Shown here piece by piece: positions 9,779 through 18,929 of a stretch of DNA of 64,000 nt (position 1 is the first letter of the stretch; every line of letters begins with the position of its first letter). This DNA is from Halomicrobium urmianum (GTDB taxonomy: Archaea; Halobacteriota; Halobacteria; Halobacteriales; Haloarculaceae): positions 372,001 to 436,000 of the forward strand of contig NZ_CP084090.1 of NCBI RefSeq assembly GCF_020217425.1, written 5' to 3'. The notes under the pieces were generated by a model. The model saw nothing but the letters and a program-made list of their open reading frames with translations, made no database searches and had not been told where the DNA came from. Both the position numbers and the translations under genes were made by a program.

Positions 9779-10717
9779 CTATTTGTGGTAGTCGAGCAGT
9801 TCGTCGGCGGTCCGCTCCCACTCGGCGTCCTCGTCGAAGTACCGCTCGGCCAGCGGCTCGTCGGGCATCTCGCCGGTCGCCGACTTCTCCTCCTGGTAGG
9901 ACGGGCGGTCCTCGTCGACGTAGTACCGACCGGTCAGGACCTCGCCCTCGTAGAGCTTCGACTCCGTCTCGTACATGATCTCAGCGGCCTCCTGCCGGTC
10001 CGAGACGTCGTGGTCGTACTCGTCGGACTGCTGGATGTCCGTGTACGGGACGTACTGCTTGGCGTCCTTGTTCCAGGTCGGACACTGGGTCAGGAAGTCC
10101 ACGTGGGCGAAGCCGTCGTGCTCGATGGCCTCCGCGAGGATCTCCTTGGCCTGGTTCGGGTTGACGGCCGCGGTGCGGGCCACGTAGGACGCGCCGGCGG
10201 TCAGCGAGAGGCTGAGCGGCCGGATCGGCGACTTCGCCGAGCCGGACGGCTGGGTCTTGGACTTGTGGCCCTTCGGGCTCGTCGGCGACGTCTGGCCCTT
10301 GGTCAGCCCGAAGATCTCGTTGTTGAACACGATCGAGACCATGTCGTGGTTCTCGCGGGCCGTGTGGATGAAGTGGTTTCCGCCGATGCCGTAGTTGTCG
10401 CCGTCGCCGCCGGCGGCGATCACTTCGAGCTCGGGGTTGGCCAGCTTCGCCGCGCGGGCGACGGGCAGTTCGCGCCCGTGGATGGTGTGGAAGCCGTAGC
10501 TCTCGAAGTAGCTGTTGAGCTTGCCCGAGCAGCCGATGCCGGTGAACAGCGCCACCTCGTCGGGGTTCTTGCCGACCATCGGCATCGCCTGCTTCAGCGC
10601 CTTCAGGACGCCGAAGTCCCCGCAACCGGGACACCACGTGGCCTGCGGCTCGATGCCGGGTGTGAACTCATCGCGGTCGGTCTCTCGTTCCTCGCCGATT
10701 GCTGAGAATGCGCTCAT
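9779..10717 (-). CDS. porB: 2-oxoacid:ferredoxin oxidoreductase, beta (TPP) subunit, probably pyruvate-specific (312 aa)
   Basis: This is the thiamine-pyrophosphate-binding subunit of a coenzyme A-acylating 2-oxoacid oxidoreductase that transfers electrons to ferredoxin and replaces pyruvate dehydrogenase in haloarchaea. Visible motifs are TWCPGCGDFGVLKAL near the N-terminus, TGIGCSGKLNSYF, and the TPP/Mg motif GGDGDNYGIGGNHF followed by NNEIFGLTKGQ. It starts three bases after its alpha-subunit gene, so the two form an operon. The sizes (633 and 312 residues) and the adjacent LrpA1-like gene match, as I recall, the pyruvate enzyme PorAB rather than the 2-oxoglutarate enzyme KorAB, whose subunits are smaller. 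The substrate assignment is therefore inference. Confidence 0.88.
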   Translation of the reverse strand: MSAFSAIGEERETDRDEFTPGIEPQATWCPGCGDFGVLKALKQAMPMVGKNPDEVALFTGIGCSGKLNSYFESYGFHTIHGRELPVARAAKLANPELEVIAAGGDGDNYGIGGNHFIHTARENHDMVSIVFNNEIFGLTKGQTSPTSPKGHKSKTQPSGSAKSPIRPLSLSLTAGASYVARTAAVNPNQAKEILAEAIEHDGFAHVDFLTQCPTWNKDAKQYVPYTDIQQSDEYDHDVSDRQEAAEIMYETESKLYEGEVLTGRYYVDEDRPSYQEEKSATGEMPDEPLAERYFDEDAEWERTADELLDYHK

Positions 10718-10720
10718 TGG

Positions 10721-12622
10721 TTAGTCACCTGCCGCGGGTACGTACTTCATGTTGTTCGCGGCGAGTTCCTCGCCGTTGATGCTGGACTCGAAGCCCTCCA
10801 CGATCTCGTGGGGCTCGAAGGGGTTGCCGTTGTACTTCAGCAGGCTCGAGAGCTTCGGCCCGAAGCGGCCGATCTCCTTCTGGGTGAGACCGCGGAACTG
10901 GCCGGTGGCGTTCATCTCGACGACCAGCGCCTGGTCGACGGACTCGAGCCACTCCGAGACCTCCTCGACCGGGTACGGCATCAGGTCGGAGACGCCCAGC
11001 GCCTTGACCGAGTGGCCGTTCTCGTTGAGCCGGTCGACCGCCTCGAAGACGGTGTCCTGGTGGCTGCCCCACACGAGGATGCCGTGGTCGGCGTCCTCCG
11101 GACCGTGGTACGTCTGGTGGGAGGCGTTCTCGTCGAGGTCCGTGCGGATGTCGTCGAGCTTGCCCAGCCGGCGGTCCATCTGGAAGACCCGGTTCTGCGG
11201 GTCCTCGCTGATGTGGCCGGACTCGTTGTGCTCGTTGCCGGTCGCGAGGAAGCGACCGTCCTTCTGGCCGGGCACGGAGCGCGGGCTGACGTTCGAGCCG
11301 TCCTCGGGCTCGTGCTGGAAGCGCTGGAACTTGCCCGACTCGTGGTGGGCGGCCTCGGCGATCTCCTCCTCCGTGAGGACCGAACCCGGATCGCCGCTGG
11401 GCTCGCGGTCGAAGAAGCCCTCGTCGACGTTGCGCAGTTCGCCCTGGAGCTTCTGGTCGTAGACGACGATCGCCGGGATCTGGTAGTCGTAGGCGATCTC
11501 GAAGGCCTTCCTGGTCTGGTCGTAACACTCCCGGAGGTTACCGGGCGCGAAGACGACCCGCGAGGAGTCCCCCTGGCTCGTGTACAGGACGTGCTCGAGG
11601 TCGCCCTGTTCGGGCTTGGTCGGCATCCCGGTCGAGGGACCGGCGCGCATGGCCTCGACCAGCACGACCGGCGTCTCCGTCATCTCGGCGAGGCCGAGCG
11701 GCTCGGACATCAGCGCGAACCCGCCGCCGGAGGAGCCGGACATCGCCTTGACGCCGGCGTGGGACGCACCGATCGCCAGCGACGCGGCGGCGATCTCGTC
11801 CTCGACCTGCTCGGAGATGCCCCCGAACTTCGGGAGGTTCTGGGACATGATCGTGAAGACGTCGGTCCACGGGGTCATCGGGTACCCGGAGATGAACCGA
11901 CAGCCCTCGTCGAGCGCGCCGTAGGCGATGGCGTTCGAACCGGAGAGGAGGACCTGATCCTCGTCGTGGGCCTCGGCCTCCGGAATCGTGAGGTCGTGGT
12001 CGTGATCCATCTCGGAGACCTCGTCGTAGGCCTGATCGAGGACCTTCAGGTTGGCCTCCATCACGTCGCCGGACATGTTCTCCTGGATCAGCTCCTCGAA
12101 GTAGGAGGTGTCCATGCCCAGCAGCGCGGCGGTCGCGGCGACGCCGGCGGTGTTCCGCATGACCTCGCGCCCGTGCTCGCGGGCGATCTCGCGCAGGTTC
12201 AGCGGGTACACGTGCCAGTCGTTCTCCTCGGCGCGCTCCTCGAGGTTCAGGTCCGCGATGTCGTCCTCTTCGAGGAGGCCCTCGTCGTAGACGATGACGC
12301 CTCCCTCGCGGAGGTCGTGCAGATTCTCGGAAAGCGGCTTGACCTCCTCGTTGCCGTAGTACGCTCCTTCCTGCGGGTTCCGTGCGAAGGAGTCACCGAG
12401 GGCGAGAAGGAAGTTGTACCCGTCACCGCGCGAACGTACGTCGTCGTTGCTCGCGCGTACCTCTACGAACGTGTGGCCGCCCCGGATGCGCGACGGGTAG
12501 TGGCGATGAGTGAACACGTCGAGTCCCGACCGCATCAGGGCCTTGGCGAAGTTCTGGCTGGTCGAGTCGATCCCGTCCCCGGAACCGCCAGCGATTCGCC
12601 AGATTAGTTCCTGGCCTGTCAT
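10721..12622 (-). CDS. porA: 2-oxoacid:ferredoxin oxidoreductase, fused gamma-alpha subunit, probably pyruvate-specific (633 aa)
   Basis: Residues 1-190 are the gamma domain (IAGGSGDGIDSTSQNFAKAL, RIRGGHTFVEVR), and residues about 205-630 the alpha, pyrimidine-binding domain (LLSGSNAIAYGALDEGCRF, GYPMTPWTD, GASHAGVKAMSGSSGGGFAL, AMRAGPSTGMPTKPEQGD). Together with PorB it forms the two-subunit enzyme that converts pyruvate and CoA to acetyl-CoA, CO2 and reduced ferredoxin. There is no delta (ferredoxin-like) subunit, as is normal in haloarchaea. The gene begins at an ATG in MTGQELIWRI and leads the operon. Confidence 0.9.
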   Translation of the reverse strand: MTGQELIWRIAGGSGDGIDSTSQNFAKALMRSGLDVFTHRHYPSRIRGGHTFVEVRASNDDVRSRGDGYNFLLALGDSFARNPQEGAYYGNEEVKPLSENLHDLREGGVIVYDEGLLEEDDIADLNLEERAEENDWHVYPLNLREIAREHGREVMRNTAGVAATAALLGMDTSYFEELIQENMSGDVMEANLKVLDQAYDEVSEMDHDHDLTIPEAEAHDEDQVLLSGSNAIAYGALDEGCRFISGYPMTPWTDVFTIMSQNLPKFGGISEQVEDEIAAASLAIGASHAGVKAMSGSSGGGFALMSEPLGLAEMTETPVVLVEAMRAGPSTGMPTKPEQGDLEHVLYTSQGDSSRVVFAPGNLRECYDQTRKAFEIAYDYQIPAIVVYDQKLQGELRNVDEGFFDREPSGDPGSVLTEEEIAEAAHHESGKFQRFQHEPEDGSNVSPRSVPGQKDGRFLATGNEHNESGHISEDPQNRVFQMDRRLGKLDDIRTDLDENASHQTYHGPEDADHGILVWGSHQDTVFEAVDRLNENGHSVKALGVSDLMPYPVEEVSEWLESVDQALVVEMNATGQFRGLTQKEIGRFGPKLSSLLKYNGNPFEPHEIVEGFESSINGEELAANNMKYVPAAGD

Positions 12623-12905
12623 GGTAAATCATCGGCCCCAAAGCAGGTGCCGTATCTGAGGAAAAGAATGGCCCCGACTAAAGATTTTCCACTGATTTAC
12701 GTCCCATTAATCGTTATCGATTGGGAGATGGCCCCTCGCTCCCGATTTCGGGAGGGCGAGAAAAGAGCTAACAAACCGTATTTGCACCCATTATGTAATG
12801 GAATAATCAGGATCGGGAATGGCGAGGGCGTACATATCCCTCGTAAGCAATAAATCGCCGAGCGGAGCGGGGCGGACGGAAACGAGAGAAAACAGATCGA
12901 TCCGG
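12623..12905. other. Intergenic region between porA and cheC
   Basis: This AT-richer stretch separates two minus-strand genes. It must hold the porA promoter; candidate AT blocks on the minus strand are near 12700-12720 (GATAACGATTAATGGGACG). Just after the cheC stop, the minus strand has a T-rich run (CTGTTTTCTCTCG, 12886-12898) that may end the cheC transcript. A 68-residue open frame here was judged not to be a gene. Confidence 0.4.
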
Positions 12906-13508
12906 TCAGACTTCGATCTCCTGCATCAGGCCGACGAGTTCCTCCAGTCGCGGGAAGGTGTAGACCGTGACGTCGATGTCGGACTCGAGGGCGTGCACGC
13001 GGGAGTCGAACATCAGGGCCATGTCCGTCTCCCGGTCGCCGACGAGCTCGTCGACCATCCCGCTCCCGGGACCGAAGGTGAAGTTCGGCGTCGACATGTC
13101 GATCGTCGTGTCGAGGACGTTCGCCCACCCGTCGATGAACCCGCTCGTCATGATGTTGCCGATCTCCCGGATCGCAGACCGCTCCATGTCGGTGAACCCG
13201 CTGGCCTCGGGGTCCGTCTCGCCCATGTCGCCGATCATGCCGTGGGCGAGTTCCTTCGCGCTGGCGGCGTTGAACAGAAAGAGGATGTGTCCGTGAGGCG
13301 GTTCGAGCATCTGGATGCTGATGCCGATCTGCTTCTGATCGCCGACGTGGGTCTTGATGTCGGGGACGTCGATGAAGTTGATCTTGGTGATCTCCATCTC
13401 CGTCTCCATCCCCGTCATCTGGCTGAGGTGGTTGGCGACCGTGTTCCCGCCCTCCTTGGCCATCCGGTTGAACAGCCCGAGCTTCCGTATGTCGATCATC
13501 AGACTCAT
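12906..13508 (-). CDS. cheC: Chemotaxis protein CheC (CheY-P phosphatase family, 200 aa)
   Basis: CheC proteins dephosphorylate CheY-P and interact with CheD to adapt the chemotaxis response. The two helix signatures of the family (E-x3-N) are present: FNRMAKEGGNTVANHLSQM near the N-terminus and RSAIREIGNIMTSGFIDGW in the middle. The duplicated alpha-beta fold accounts for the whole length. I chose ATG 13508 (MSLMIDIRKLG); a second Met at 13499 is possible. The gene stands alone here, whereas in many haloarchaea CheC genes lie in a che cluster; other motility genes of this window are about 33 kb away (46.5-49.2 kb). Confidence 0.92.
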   Translation of the reverse strand: MSLMIDIRKLGLFNRMAKEGGNTVANHLSQMTGMETEMEITKINFIDVPDIKTHVGDQKQIGISIQMLEPPHGHILFLFNAASAKELAHGMIGDMGETDPEASGFTDMERSAIREIGNIMTSGFIDGWANVLDTTIDMSTPNFTFGPGSGMVDELVGDRETDMALMFDSRVHALESDIDVTVYTFPRLEELVGLMQEIEV

Positions 13509-13642
13509 AGCGAGGGGTACTGGGGCCACGTTTCCCGCCCTCCCACATAAGAGGTAGACCCCCATTCTCGGAGACGAGAATCGCGGGCCTCGGGGCGATC
13601 GCGGGTCGTATCAGGCCTCAACGCTTTTCACGCAGTACGTGT

Positions 13643-15691
13643 ATGGTACGGGGACACGCGATGAGTCACCTGCTCGAAGCGCCGACTGCCGTCGTGGTGG
13701 TCGGCGACGACGCTGACTCCGGCGTCGAGTCGGCGTTGACTGGGGGAGCGGTCACGGACGTCGTCCACCGAACCGCGGCCGACGGGGCAGTCGTGACGAT
13801 GGGGGAACGCGACGACGTCGGCTGCGTCGTCCTGTTCGAGCCCGCGAGCGAGGGCGCTACCCACGCCTGCCGTATGATCCGGGACGCAGACCGGAACGTG
13901 CCGATCGCAGTGGTGACCGGGGTGGGGCCCGACGTCACCGCAGCGCTCGCGGACGTCGAGCACTGCCGCCTCCTGCCGCGGTCGGTCTCGCCGGCCCGCC
14001 TGCGGGAGGTCGTCGACGGGGCGCTGGCCGACTACGAGGAGCGCCGCGACCGGACCGCGAACAGCAGCATCCTCGAGACGCTGCTCGAGGAGAGCGAGGT
14101 CTCGATCTACGCCAAGGACGAGCAGGCGCGGCTCGTCCGGATGGCTGACCTGGAGTACAGTCCCGACCCCGACGAGGCGCGCGGGAAGACGGACCCGGAT
14201 ATATGGGGCGACGAGACGCCGGAGATGGCCCAGAGGACCTACGAGGACGACCTCGAGGTCATCGAGACCGGCGAGCCCGTCTACGAGCAGTGCGAGCGGT
14301 TCGACCAGGAGGACTACACGTACTGGTCGGAGACGACGAAGGTGCCCTGGCGCGACGGGGACGGCGAGATTCAGGGGCTCGTCGGCGTCTCGCGGGACGT
14401 CACCGAGCACATGGAGCGGGCCCAGGAGCTCCACGAACGGCGCCGCCTCATCGAGCGGTTCGCGAGCTACGTCTCCCACGACCTCAAGACGCCGCTGCAG
14501 GTGGCCAGCGGCTCCCTCCAGCTCGCCCGCGAGACCGGCGACGAGGAGGCCTTCCGGAAGGTCGACGAGGCCCTGGAGCGCATGGAGGAGACCATCGACG
14601 ACCTCAGCGAACTCGCCAAGCGGAAGGCCGAGGCGGCCACGACCGACGACGTTGAGGAGAGCCTATCCGACCTGGAGGCCGACGAGTCGATCAACACGCC
14701 GGCGCTGCGCGGCCTCGTCGAGGACGTCTGGAGCGTGATCGGCGCCGAGGAGGCGACCCTCGAGGTCGACGCGCCCGGCGGCGCGACGGTCACGGCCGAT
14801 CCGGAGACGCTCCGCCCGCTGATCGAGAACCTGCTGAAAAACGCCGTCGTCCACGCCGGCCCCGACGTGACCGTCCGCGTCGGGCTCACCGACCGGAACG
14901 GCTTCTACGTCGCCGACGACGGCCCGGGCATCCCGCCGGAGGAACGCGACCGCGTCGTCGACGAGGGGTACACGACGGACGAGGACGGCACCGGGATGGG
15001 CCTCAACATCGTCGACGAGATCGCCGCCGAGAACGAGTGGACCCTGGACATCACGGACAGCCGGGCCGGCGGCGCCCGCATCGAGATCAACGACTGCACC
15101 GTCGTGGGCGAGCGGCCCCGCGACTTCGTCCCCGGACGCCCGGTCCAGCTGGTCGACGACGTCGGGGTCGCGGGGACGGCCGAACACGTCGAGGCCGTCG
15201 ACCGCTGGATCGTCACCGGCGCCGGAGAGAACATCTGGGCCGGGACCAACGAGTTTCACTTCCTCTACGGCACGACGACGCCGGTGCGGATTCAGGCCCG
15301 GATCCGCGACCTGGACGCCGTCGACGAGTACAGCAAGACCGGCGTGACGATCCGCGGCGGCCTCACCGAGGACGCCCCGTTCGGGTTCGTCGGCCTGACC
15401 GGCGGCCACGGCACGGAACTGGCCTGGCGCGAGACCGCGACGGGACCCACCGAGACCCGGCAGTTCGAGGAGCCCGAGTCGACCTACGAGTGGTACCGGA
15501 TCGAGTGCGTCGACGGGACGGTCACCTGCTCGGTCTCCCGGGACGGCGACGAGTGGAGGGCCATCGACCAGCGGACCCTCCCGTTCGACGGCGAGGTGTA
15601 CGTGGGACTCGCCGTCTGCAGCCACGACGAACACGTCCACAGCGTCGCCGAGTTCGAGGCCGTCAGCGCCTACCAGCTCAACGAGCGGTGA
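13643..15691 (+). CDS. Cytoplasmic PAS-histidine kinase with a C-terminal concanavalin-like domain (682 aa)
   Basis: No membrane segment is visible. Domain order: a receiver-like domain (about 10-130) without a convincing phospho-acceptor Asp, a PAS domain (about 140-258, ending LVGVSRDVTEHM), a HisKA domain with the H-box SYVSHDLKTPLQ (His279), and a HATPase domain (about 385-485) with N-box ENLLKNAVVHA and G-boxes DDGPGIP and GTGMGLNIV. The last 180 residues (from about 505) look like the DUF1349 or laminin-G/concanavalin fold (VTGAGENIWAGTNEFHFLYG; KTGVTIRGG), normally found on secreted glycosidases. This addition to a cytoplasmic sensor kinase is odd. The start may instead be ATG 13661 (MSHLLEAP). 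No partner regulator is adjacent. Confidence 0.88.
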   Translation: MVRGHAMSHLLEAPTAVVVVGDDADSGVESALTGGAVTDVVHRTAADGAVVTMGERDDVGCVVLFEPASEGATHACRMIRDADRNVPIAVVTGVGPDVTAALADVEHCRLLPRSVSPARLREVVDGALADYEERRDRTANSSILETLLEESEVSIYAKDEQARLVRMADLEYSPDPDEARGKTDPDIWGDETPEMAQRTYEDDLEVIETGEPVYEQCERFDQEDYTYWSETTKVPWRDGDGEIQGLVGVSRDVTEHMERAQELHERRRLIERFASYVSHDLKTPLQVASGSLQLARETGDEEAFRKVDEALERMEETIDDLSELAKRKAEAATTDDVEESLSDLEADESINTPALRGLVEDVWSVIGAEEATLEVDAPGGATVTADPETLRPLIENLLKNAVVHAGPDVTVRVGLTDRNGFYVADDGPGIPPEERDRVVDEGYTTDEDGTGMGLNIVDEIAAENEWTLDITDSRAGGARIEINDCTVVGERPRDFVPGRPVQLVDDVGVAGTAEHVEAVDRWIVTGAGENIWAGTNEFHFLYGTTTPVRIQARIRDLDAVDEYSKTGVTIRGGLTEDAPFGFVGLTGGHGTELAWRETATGPTETRQFEEPESTYEWYRIECVDGTVTCSVSRDGDEWRAIDQRTLPFDGEVYVGLAVCSHDEHVHSVAEFEAVSAYQLNER

Positions 15692-15731
15692 TGGCAGCGT
15701 CCACGTGGTCGACGAGCGGTGACGACGGCGC

Positions 15732-16406
15732 CTATTCCCCGTCGACTCTGATGCTCGCGGCCACGCCCTGCCCCAGCGGCAGCAGGCCCGTCTCGAAGGC
15801 GGGGTCGTCGCGCACCGTCGCCAGGTAGTCGGCGACGCCGCGGCTCCCCTCGCTGGCGTCGACGGCCTCGCCCGCCAGCAGGGCCCGGACGTCCTCGAAG
15901 TCCAGCGACCCGGCCTCGACGGCGTTGTCGGCGACGACCACGCCGCCCTCGGAGACCTTCGGGCGGACCGCCTCGAAGGCCTCCCGGTAGCGGTCCTTCT
16001 CGTTGTCGATCAGCACCAGGTCGAACGGGCCCTCGTAGTCGGCGACCGTCTCGATCGCGTCGCCGTGCTCGAAGCGGGCGCGGTCGGCGTAGCCGCCCCG
16101 CTCCAGGTTCTCGCGGGCGTCGGCCAGTTCGTCCTCGTCGATCTCGGTGAGGACGATCTCGCCGTCAGCGGGCAGCGCCGGCGCCGTCCAGTAGGCCGAG
16201 TAGCCGTAGCCGGAGCCGAACTCGAAGACCCGCTCGGCGTCGACGGCGCGGGCGAGCAGCCGGAGCCACCCGCCGACCGCGGGCCCGACCGTCGGGAACC
16301 CCTCGCTGTCGGCGCGGGCGTCCATCTCCGCGATCACATCGTCGCGGTCCGGCGCGAGCGTCCGTGCGAACTCCTCTGTGACGTCCGGGAGCGGATCTTC
16401 GTCCAT
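15732..16406 (-). CDS. O-methyltransferase, class I SAM-dependent (224 aa)
   Basis: The protein has the S-adenosylmethionine-binding motif VFEFGSGYGYSAYW, the acidic partner VLTEIDEDEL, and FDLVLIDNEKDRYREAF and GGVVVADNAVEAGS further on, all typical of the catechol-O-methyltransferase-like family 3. Family members methylate small hydroxylated molecules with the help of a divalent metal, here presumably held by the Asp of LIDNEK and ADNAV. The substrate is unknown. ATG 16406 was preferred to the upstream start at 16427 because the extra residues look random. Confidence 0.85.
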   Translation of the reverse strand: MDEDPLPDVTEEFARTLAPDRDDVIAEMDARADSEGFPTVGPAVGGWLRLLARAVDAERVFEFGSGYGYSAYWTAPALPADGEIVLTEIDEDELADARENLERGGYADRARFEHGDAIETVADYEGPFDLVLIDNEKDRYREAFEAVRPKVSEGGVVVADNAVEAGSLDFEDVRALLAGEAVDASEGSRGVADYLATVRDDPAFETGLLPLGQGVAASIRVDGE

Positions 16407-16475
16407 GCCGGGCGGTCCACGTCGCACGGGATAAATCCCCTCCCCGAATCACGGCGGCGACGGGAACGGTCGGGG

Positions 16476-17273
16476 TCAGAGGGCGTCCACGAGGCGTCGA
16501 ACCCGGTCCTCGTCGACCGGGTTCGCGACCTCCCCGTCCCGCTTGAACGCCGTCCCAACGATGGCCCCGTCGGCGACGTCCAGCAGGTCCGGGGCGTTCT
16601 CGGCCGTGACGCCGCTCCCGACGAGGACGGGCACGTCCGGATCCACGTCGTCGCGGACGCCGACCACGGCGGCGAGTTCGTCCGCGTCTGCGGACGACCC
16701 CGTCGCCGGTCCCGAGACGACCAGCCCGTCGGCGCGGCCGCGCTCGGCGGCGTCGGCGACCTGCTCCGTGACGGGTCTCGCGGACAGCGGCGCGGAGTGT
16801 TTGACCGCCACGTCGGCCAGTACGGCGACGTCGGCGTCGATCCGGTCGCGCAGGCGCAGCGTCTCGTGGGCCCGGCCCTCGATCACGCCCTGGTCGGTCG
16901 CGCGGGCGCCGACGTGGACGTTCACCCGGACGAACGATCCGCCGGTCGCTGCGGCGACGGACAGCGCCGCCTCGGCGTCGTTCCGGAGGACGTTCACACC
17001 GACGGGGCAGTCGACGGCCTCGCGGACGGCCCGGGTCGCCGCGGTCATCTCGGTGATGACGTGGTCGGGGACGTCGTCGGGGTAGAAGGGCGCGTCCCCG
17101 AAGTTCTCGACCAGTACCGCGTCGACGCCGCCCGCGGCCAGCGCCTCGGCGTCCGCGACGGCGCGCTCGCGGACCACCTCGCGGTCCTCGAACCCCGGCG
17201 CCCCGGGCAGCGGGGGAAGGTGCACCATGCCGACGACCGGCGACCCGGCGCCGAGTCGCGCTGCGACGTCCAT
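16476..17273 (-). CDS. BtpA family protein (264 aa)
   Basis: A TIM-barrel protein recognised by GMVHLPPLPGAPGF, AVLVENFGDAPFY, GVNVLRNDAEAAL, RVNVHVGARATDQG and GSGVTAENAPDLL. In cyanobacteria BtpA is needed for stable photosystem I; archaeal relatives have no established role and are likely sugar- or nucleoside-phosphate enzymes, since the barrel ends in phosphate-binding-like loops. The start at ATG 17273 (MDVAARLGAG) is followed at once by the conserved barrel. The next gene upstream on the same strand (Usp) ends 47 bases before it, so the two may be cotranscribed. Confidence 0.85.
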   Translation of the reverse strand: MDVAARLGAGSPVVGMVHLPPLPGAPGFEDREVVRERAVADAEALAAGGVDAVLVENFGDAPFYPDDVPDHVITEMTAATRAVREAVDCPVGVNVLRNDAEAALSVAAATGGSFVRVNVHVGARATDQGVIEGRAHETLRLRDRIDADVAVLADVAVKHSAPLSARPVTEQVADAAERGRADGLVVSGPATGSSADADELAAVVGVRDDVDPDVPVLVGSGVTAENAPDLLDVADGAIVGTAFKRDGEVANPVDEDRVRRLVDAL

Positions 17274-17319
17274 TGCGGGGCCGTTCGCGGGGGCAGGCCA
17301 AAACGCCACCGGCGGCGGC

Positions 17320-18180
17320 TCAGCCGCCCTGCTCCTCTTCCTCCTCGGCGGACAGGACCAGCACGGGCACGTCGAGGTCCTCGACGAGTTTCGTCGCGAC
17401 GCTCCCCAGTAGCTGTCCGGAGAGGCTCCCGGAGCGCTCCGAGGCGATCACGACGACGTCGACGCCCGCCTCGGCCACGTAGGCGTCGATCTCCTCGTGC
17501 GGGGTCCCACGCCGGACCTCCCGTTCGACGCGGGCGCTGGTCGCGTCCGCCACCTCCAGGAACTCGTCGACGTCGTCGGCCGCCTCGCGCTCCAGCCGGT
17601 CCAGGTACTCCGAACTCGCGCCGCCGGCGTCGAAGCTGCCCGCCTCCGTCGAGAGGTCCACGACCCGGGCGACGTGCAGCGTCGCGTCGAACTCCCGCGC
17701 GAGCAGCGACGCCCACGGCGCCGCGTATTCGGCCTCGTGGCTCCCGTCGGTCGTGGCGAGCACGTCGTCGTACGCAGTCGCCGGGTCCACGTCGGCCGTC
17801 TCCGGCACGGCGAGGACGGGCACGTCGGTCGTCCGCAGCAGGCGATCGACAGCGCTCCCGAACAGCCGCTCGCCGACGCTACTGGGGTCGCTCCGCCCGA
17901 TCACGACCACGTCCGCGCCCGTGTCGCGCACGTGTCGCTCGAGGGCCTCGGGAACGTCCCCGTCGATCACGTGCGACTCCCGGTCGACCGACCCGGCGTC
18001 GACCGTGGCGTCGGCGACGGCGTCCCTCGCAAGCGCCGCCGGATCGCCCGACGTGCCGTCGTCCGCGACGTGGACGGCGTCCAGCGTCGCGTCGTGGGTC
18101 GCCGCGAACGCCTTCGCCACGGCTGCCGCTCGCCGGGCCGATTCCCCGTCGCCGACGGCGACCATGATCCGGTCGATCAT
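17320..18180 (-). CDS. Universal stress protein with two UspA domains (286 aa)
   Basis: Two UspA folds follow each other. The first begins MIDRIMVAVGDGESARRAAA and ends GSAVDRLLRTTDVPVLAVP; the second begins DDVLATTDGSHEAEYAAPWA and ends GSVATKLVEDLDVPVLVLS. The G-S-(V/A)-x8-VPVLxV endings are the nucleotide-binding signatures of ATP-binding Usp proteins. The C-terminus is a short Glu-rich tail. Start ATG 18180 immediately precedes the first beta strand. Usp proteins act in stress tolerance, but the exact function here is unknown. Confidence 0.9.
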   Translation of the reverse strand: MIDRIMVAVGDGESARRAAAVAKAFAATHDATLDAVHVADDGTSGDPAALARDAVADATVDAGSVDRESHVIDGDVPEALERHVRDTGADVVVIGRSDPSSVGERLFGSAVDRLLRTTDVPVLAVPETADVDPATAYDDVLATTDGSHEAEYAAPWASLLAREFDATLHVARVVDLSTEAGSFDAGGASSEYLDRLEREAADDVDEFLEVADATSARVEREVRRGTPHEEIDAYVAEAGVDVVVIASERSGSLSGQLLGSVATKLVEDLDVPVLVLSAEEEEEQGG

Positions 18181-18287
18181 CACCGTCCCCTTCGGCCTAT
18201 CGACGGGTAAGTGTTGACGTGGAACAACGATCTGGCTAATCGCCCGTCGGTCGAGGGGGGCGAACAGACGCGGTCGAGAGCGGATCG

Positions 18288-18878
18288 CTATGCCTCCCAG
18301 TAGTCGGGCTCGTTGCCGGGCTTCCACTTGATCGAGCAGCCACGCGAGGGCTTCTCCTCGGCCGTGACCTCGTCGCCGGCCAGCAGCGTCTCGACGTGAG
18401 CCCTCATCTCGCGCTCGCTCGGTTCGTCGTCCGGATGCAGCGCGTCGTCGATGCGACCGTGGTAGGCGACGCGGAAGGTGCCGTCGTCGTTCTGTAGCAG
18501 GAACGGATCGGGCGTGCAGCGGGCGCCGTACGCCGCCGCGACCTCCTGGGACTCGTCGCGGAGGTAGGCGTCGTAGCGGATCGTGCCGTCCTCGACGAGT
18601 TCCGTCATCCGGTCGAGGGAGTCGTCCGGATACTCCCCCTCGTCGTTCGCGTTGACGCCCACGACGGCGAGGTCGTCGTACTCCTCGGCGAGCGCGTTCA
18701 GCTCGTCGAGCTTCGCCTGCGCGTACGGGCAGTGGTTGCAGGTGAACACCACCAGCGCGGCCTCGCGGTCGGCGAACTCCGACAGGGCGTAGGTCTCGCC
18801 GTCGGCGCCGGGCAGTTCGAATGTCGGTGCCTCGTCCCCGCGCGCGAGGACGTCGTCCTGGGACTCGAGTGCCACCAT
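18288..18878 (-). CDS. Thioredoxin-like/peroxiredoxin-like protein with CNHCP motif (196 aa)
   Basis: The AhpC/TSA-type thioredoxin fold is indicated by GDEAPTFELPGADGETYALS, FTCNHCPYAQAKLDELNALA and VVGVNANDEGEYPDDSLDRM. The CxxC dithiol (CNHC) stands where redox thioredoxins have their active site, followed by the usual proline. The closing segment RGCSIKWKPGNEPDYW is characteristic of a widespread family annotated as thioredoxin family protein or redoxin. It probably reduces or scavenges a peroxide or disulphide in the cytoplasm; no signal peptide is present. Start ATG 18878 is internal to a longer frame. Confidence 0.85.
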   Translation of the reverse strand: MVALESQDDVLARGDEAPTFELPGADGETYALSEFADREAALVVFTCNHCPYAQAKLDELNALAEEYDDLAVVGVNANDEGEYPDDSLDRMTELVEDGTIRYDAYLRDESQEVAAAYGARCTPDPFLLQNDDGTFRVAYHGRIDDALHPDDEPSEREMRAHVETLLAGDEVTAEEKPSRGCSIKWKPGNEPDYWEA

Positions 18879-18929
18879 GGTCGTCCCGACCTTCACGGCC
18901 GCTGACAAAGAGGTTCGGGGATCGACGGA

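Noticed and set aside
12647-12853. 68-residue open frame in the gap between porA and cheC
   Set aside because: Composition is not acidic, it overlaps the likely porA promoter, and no motif or membrane segment is visible.
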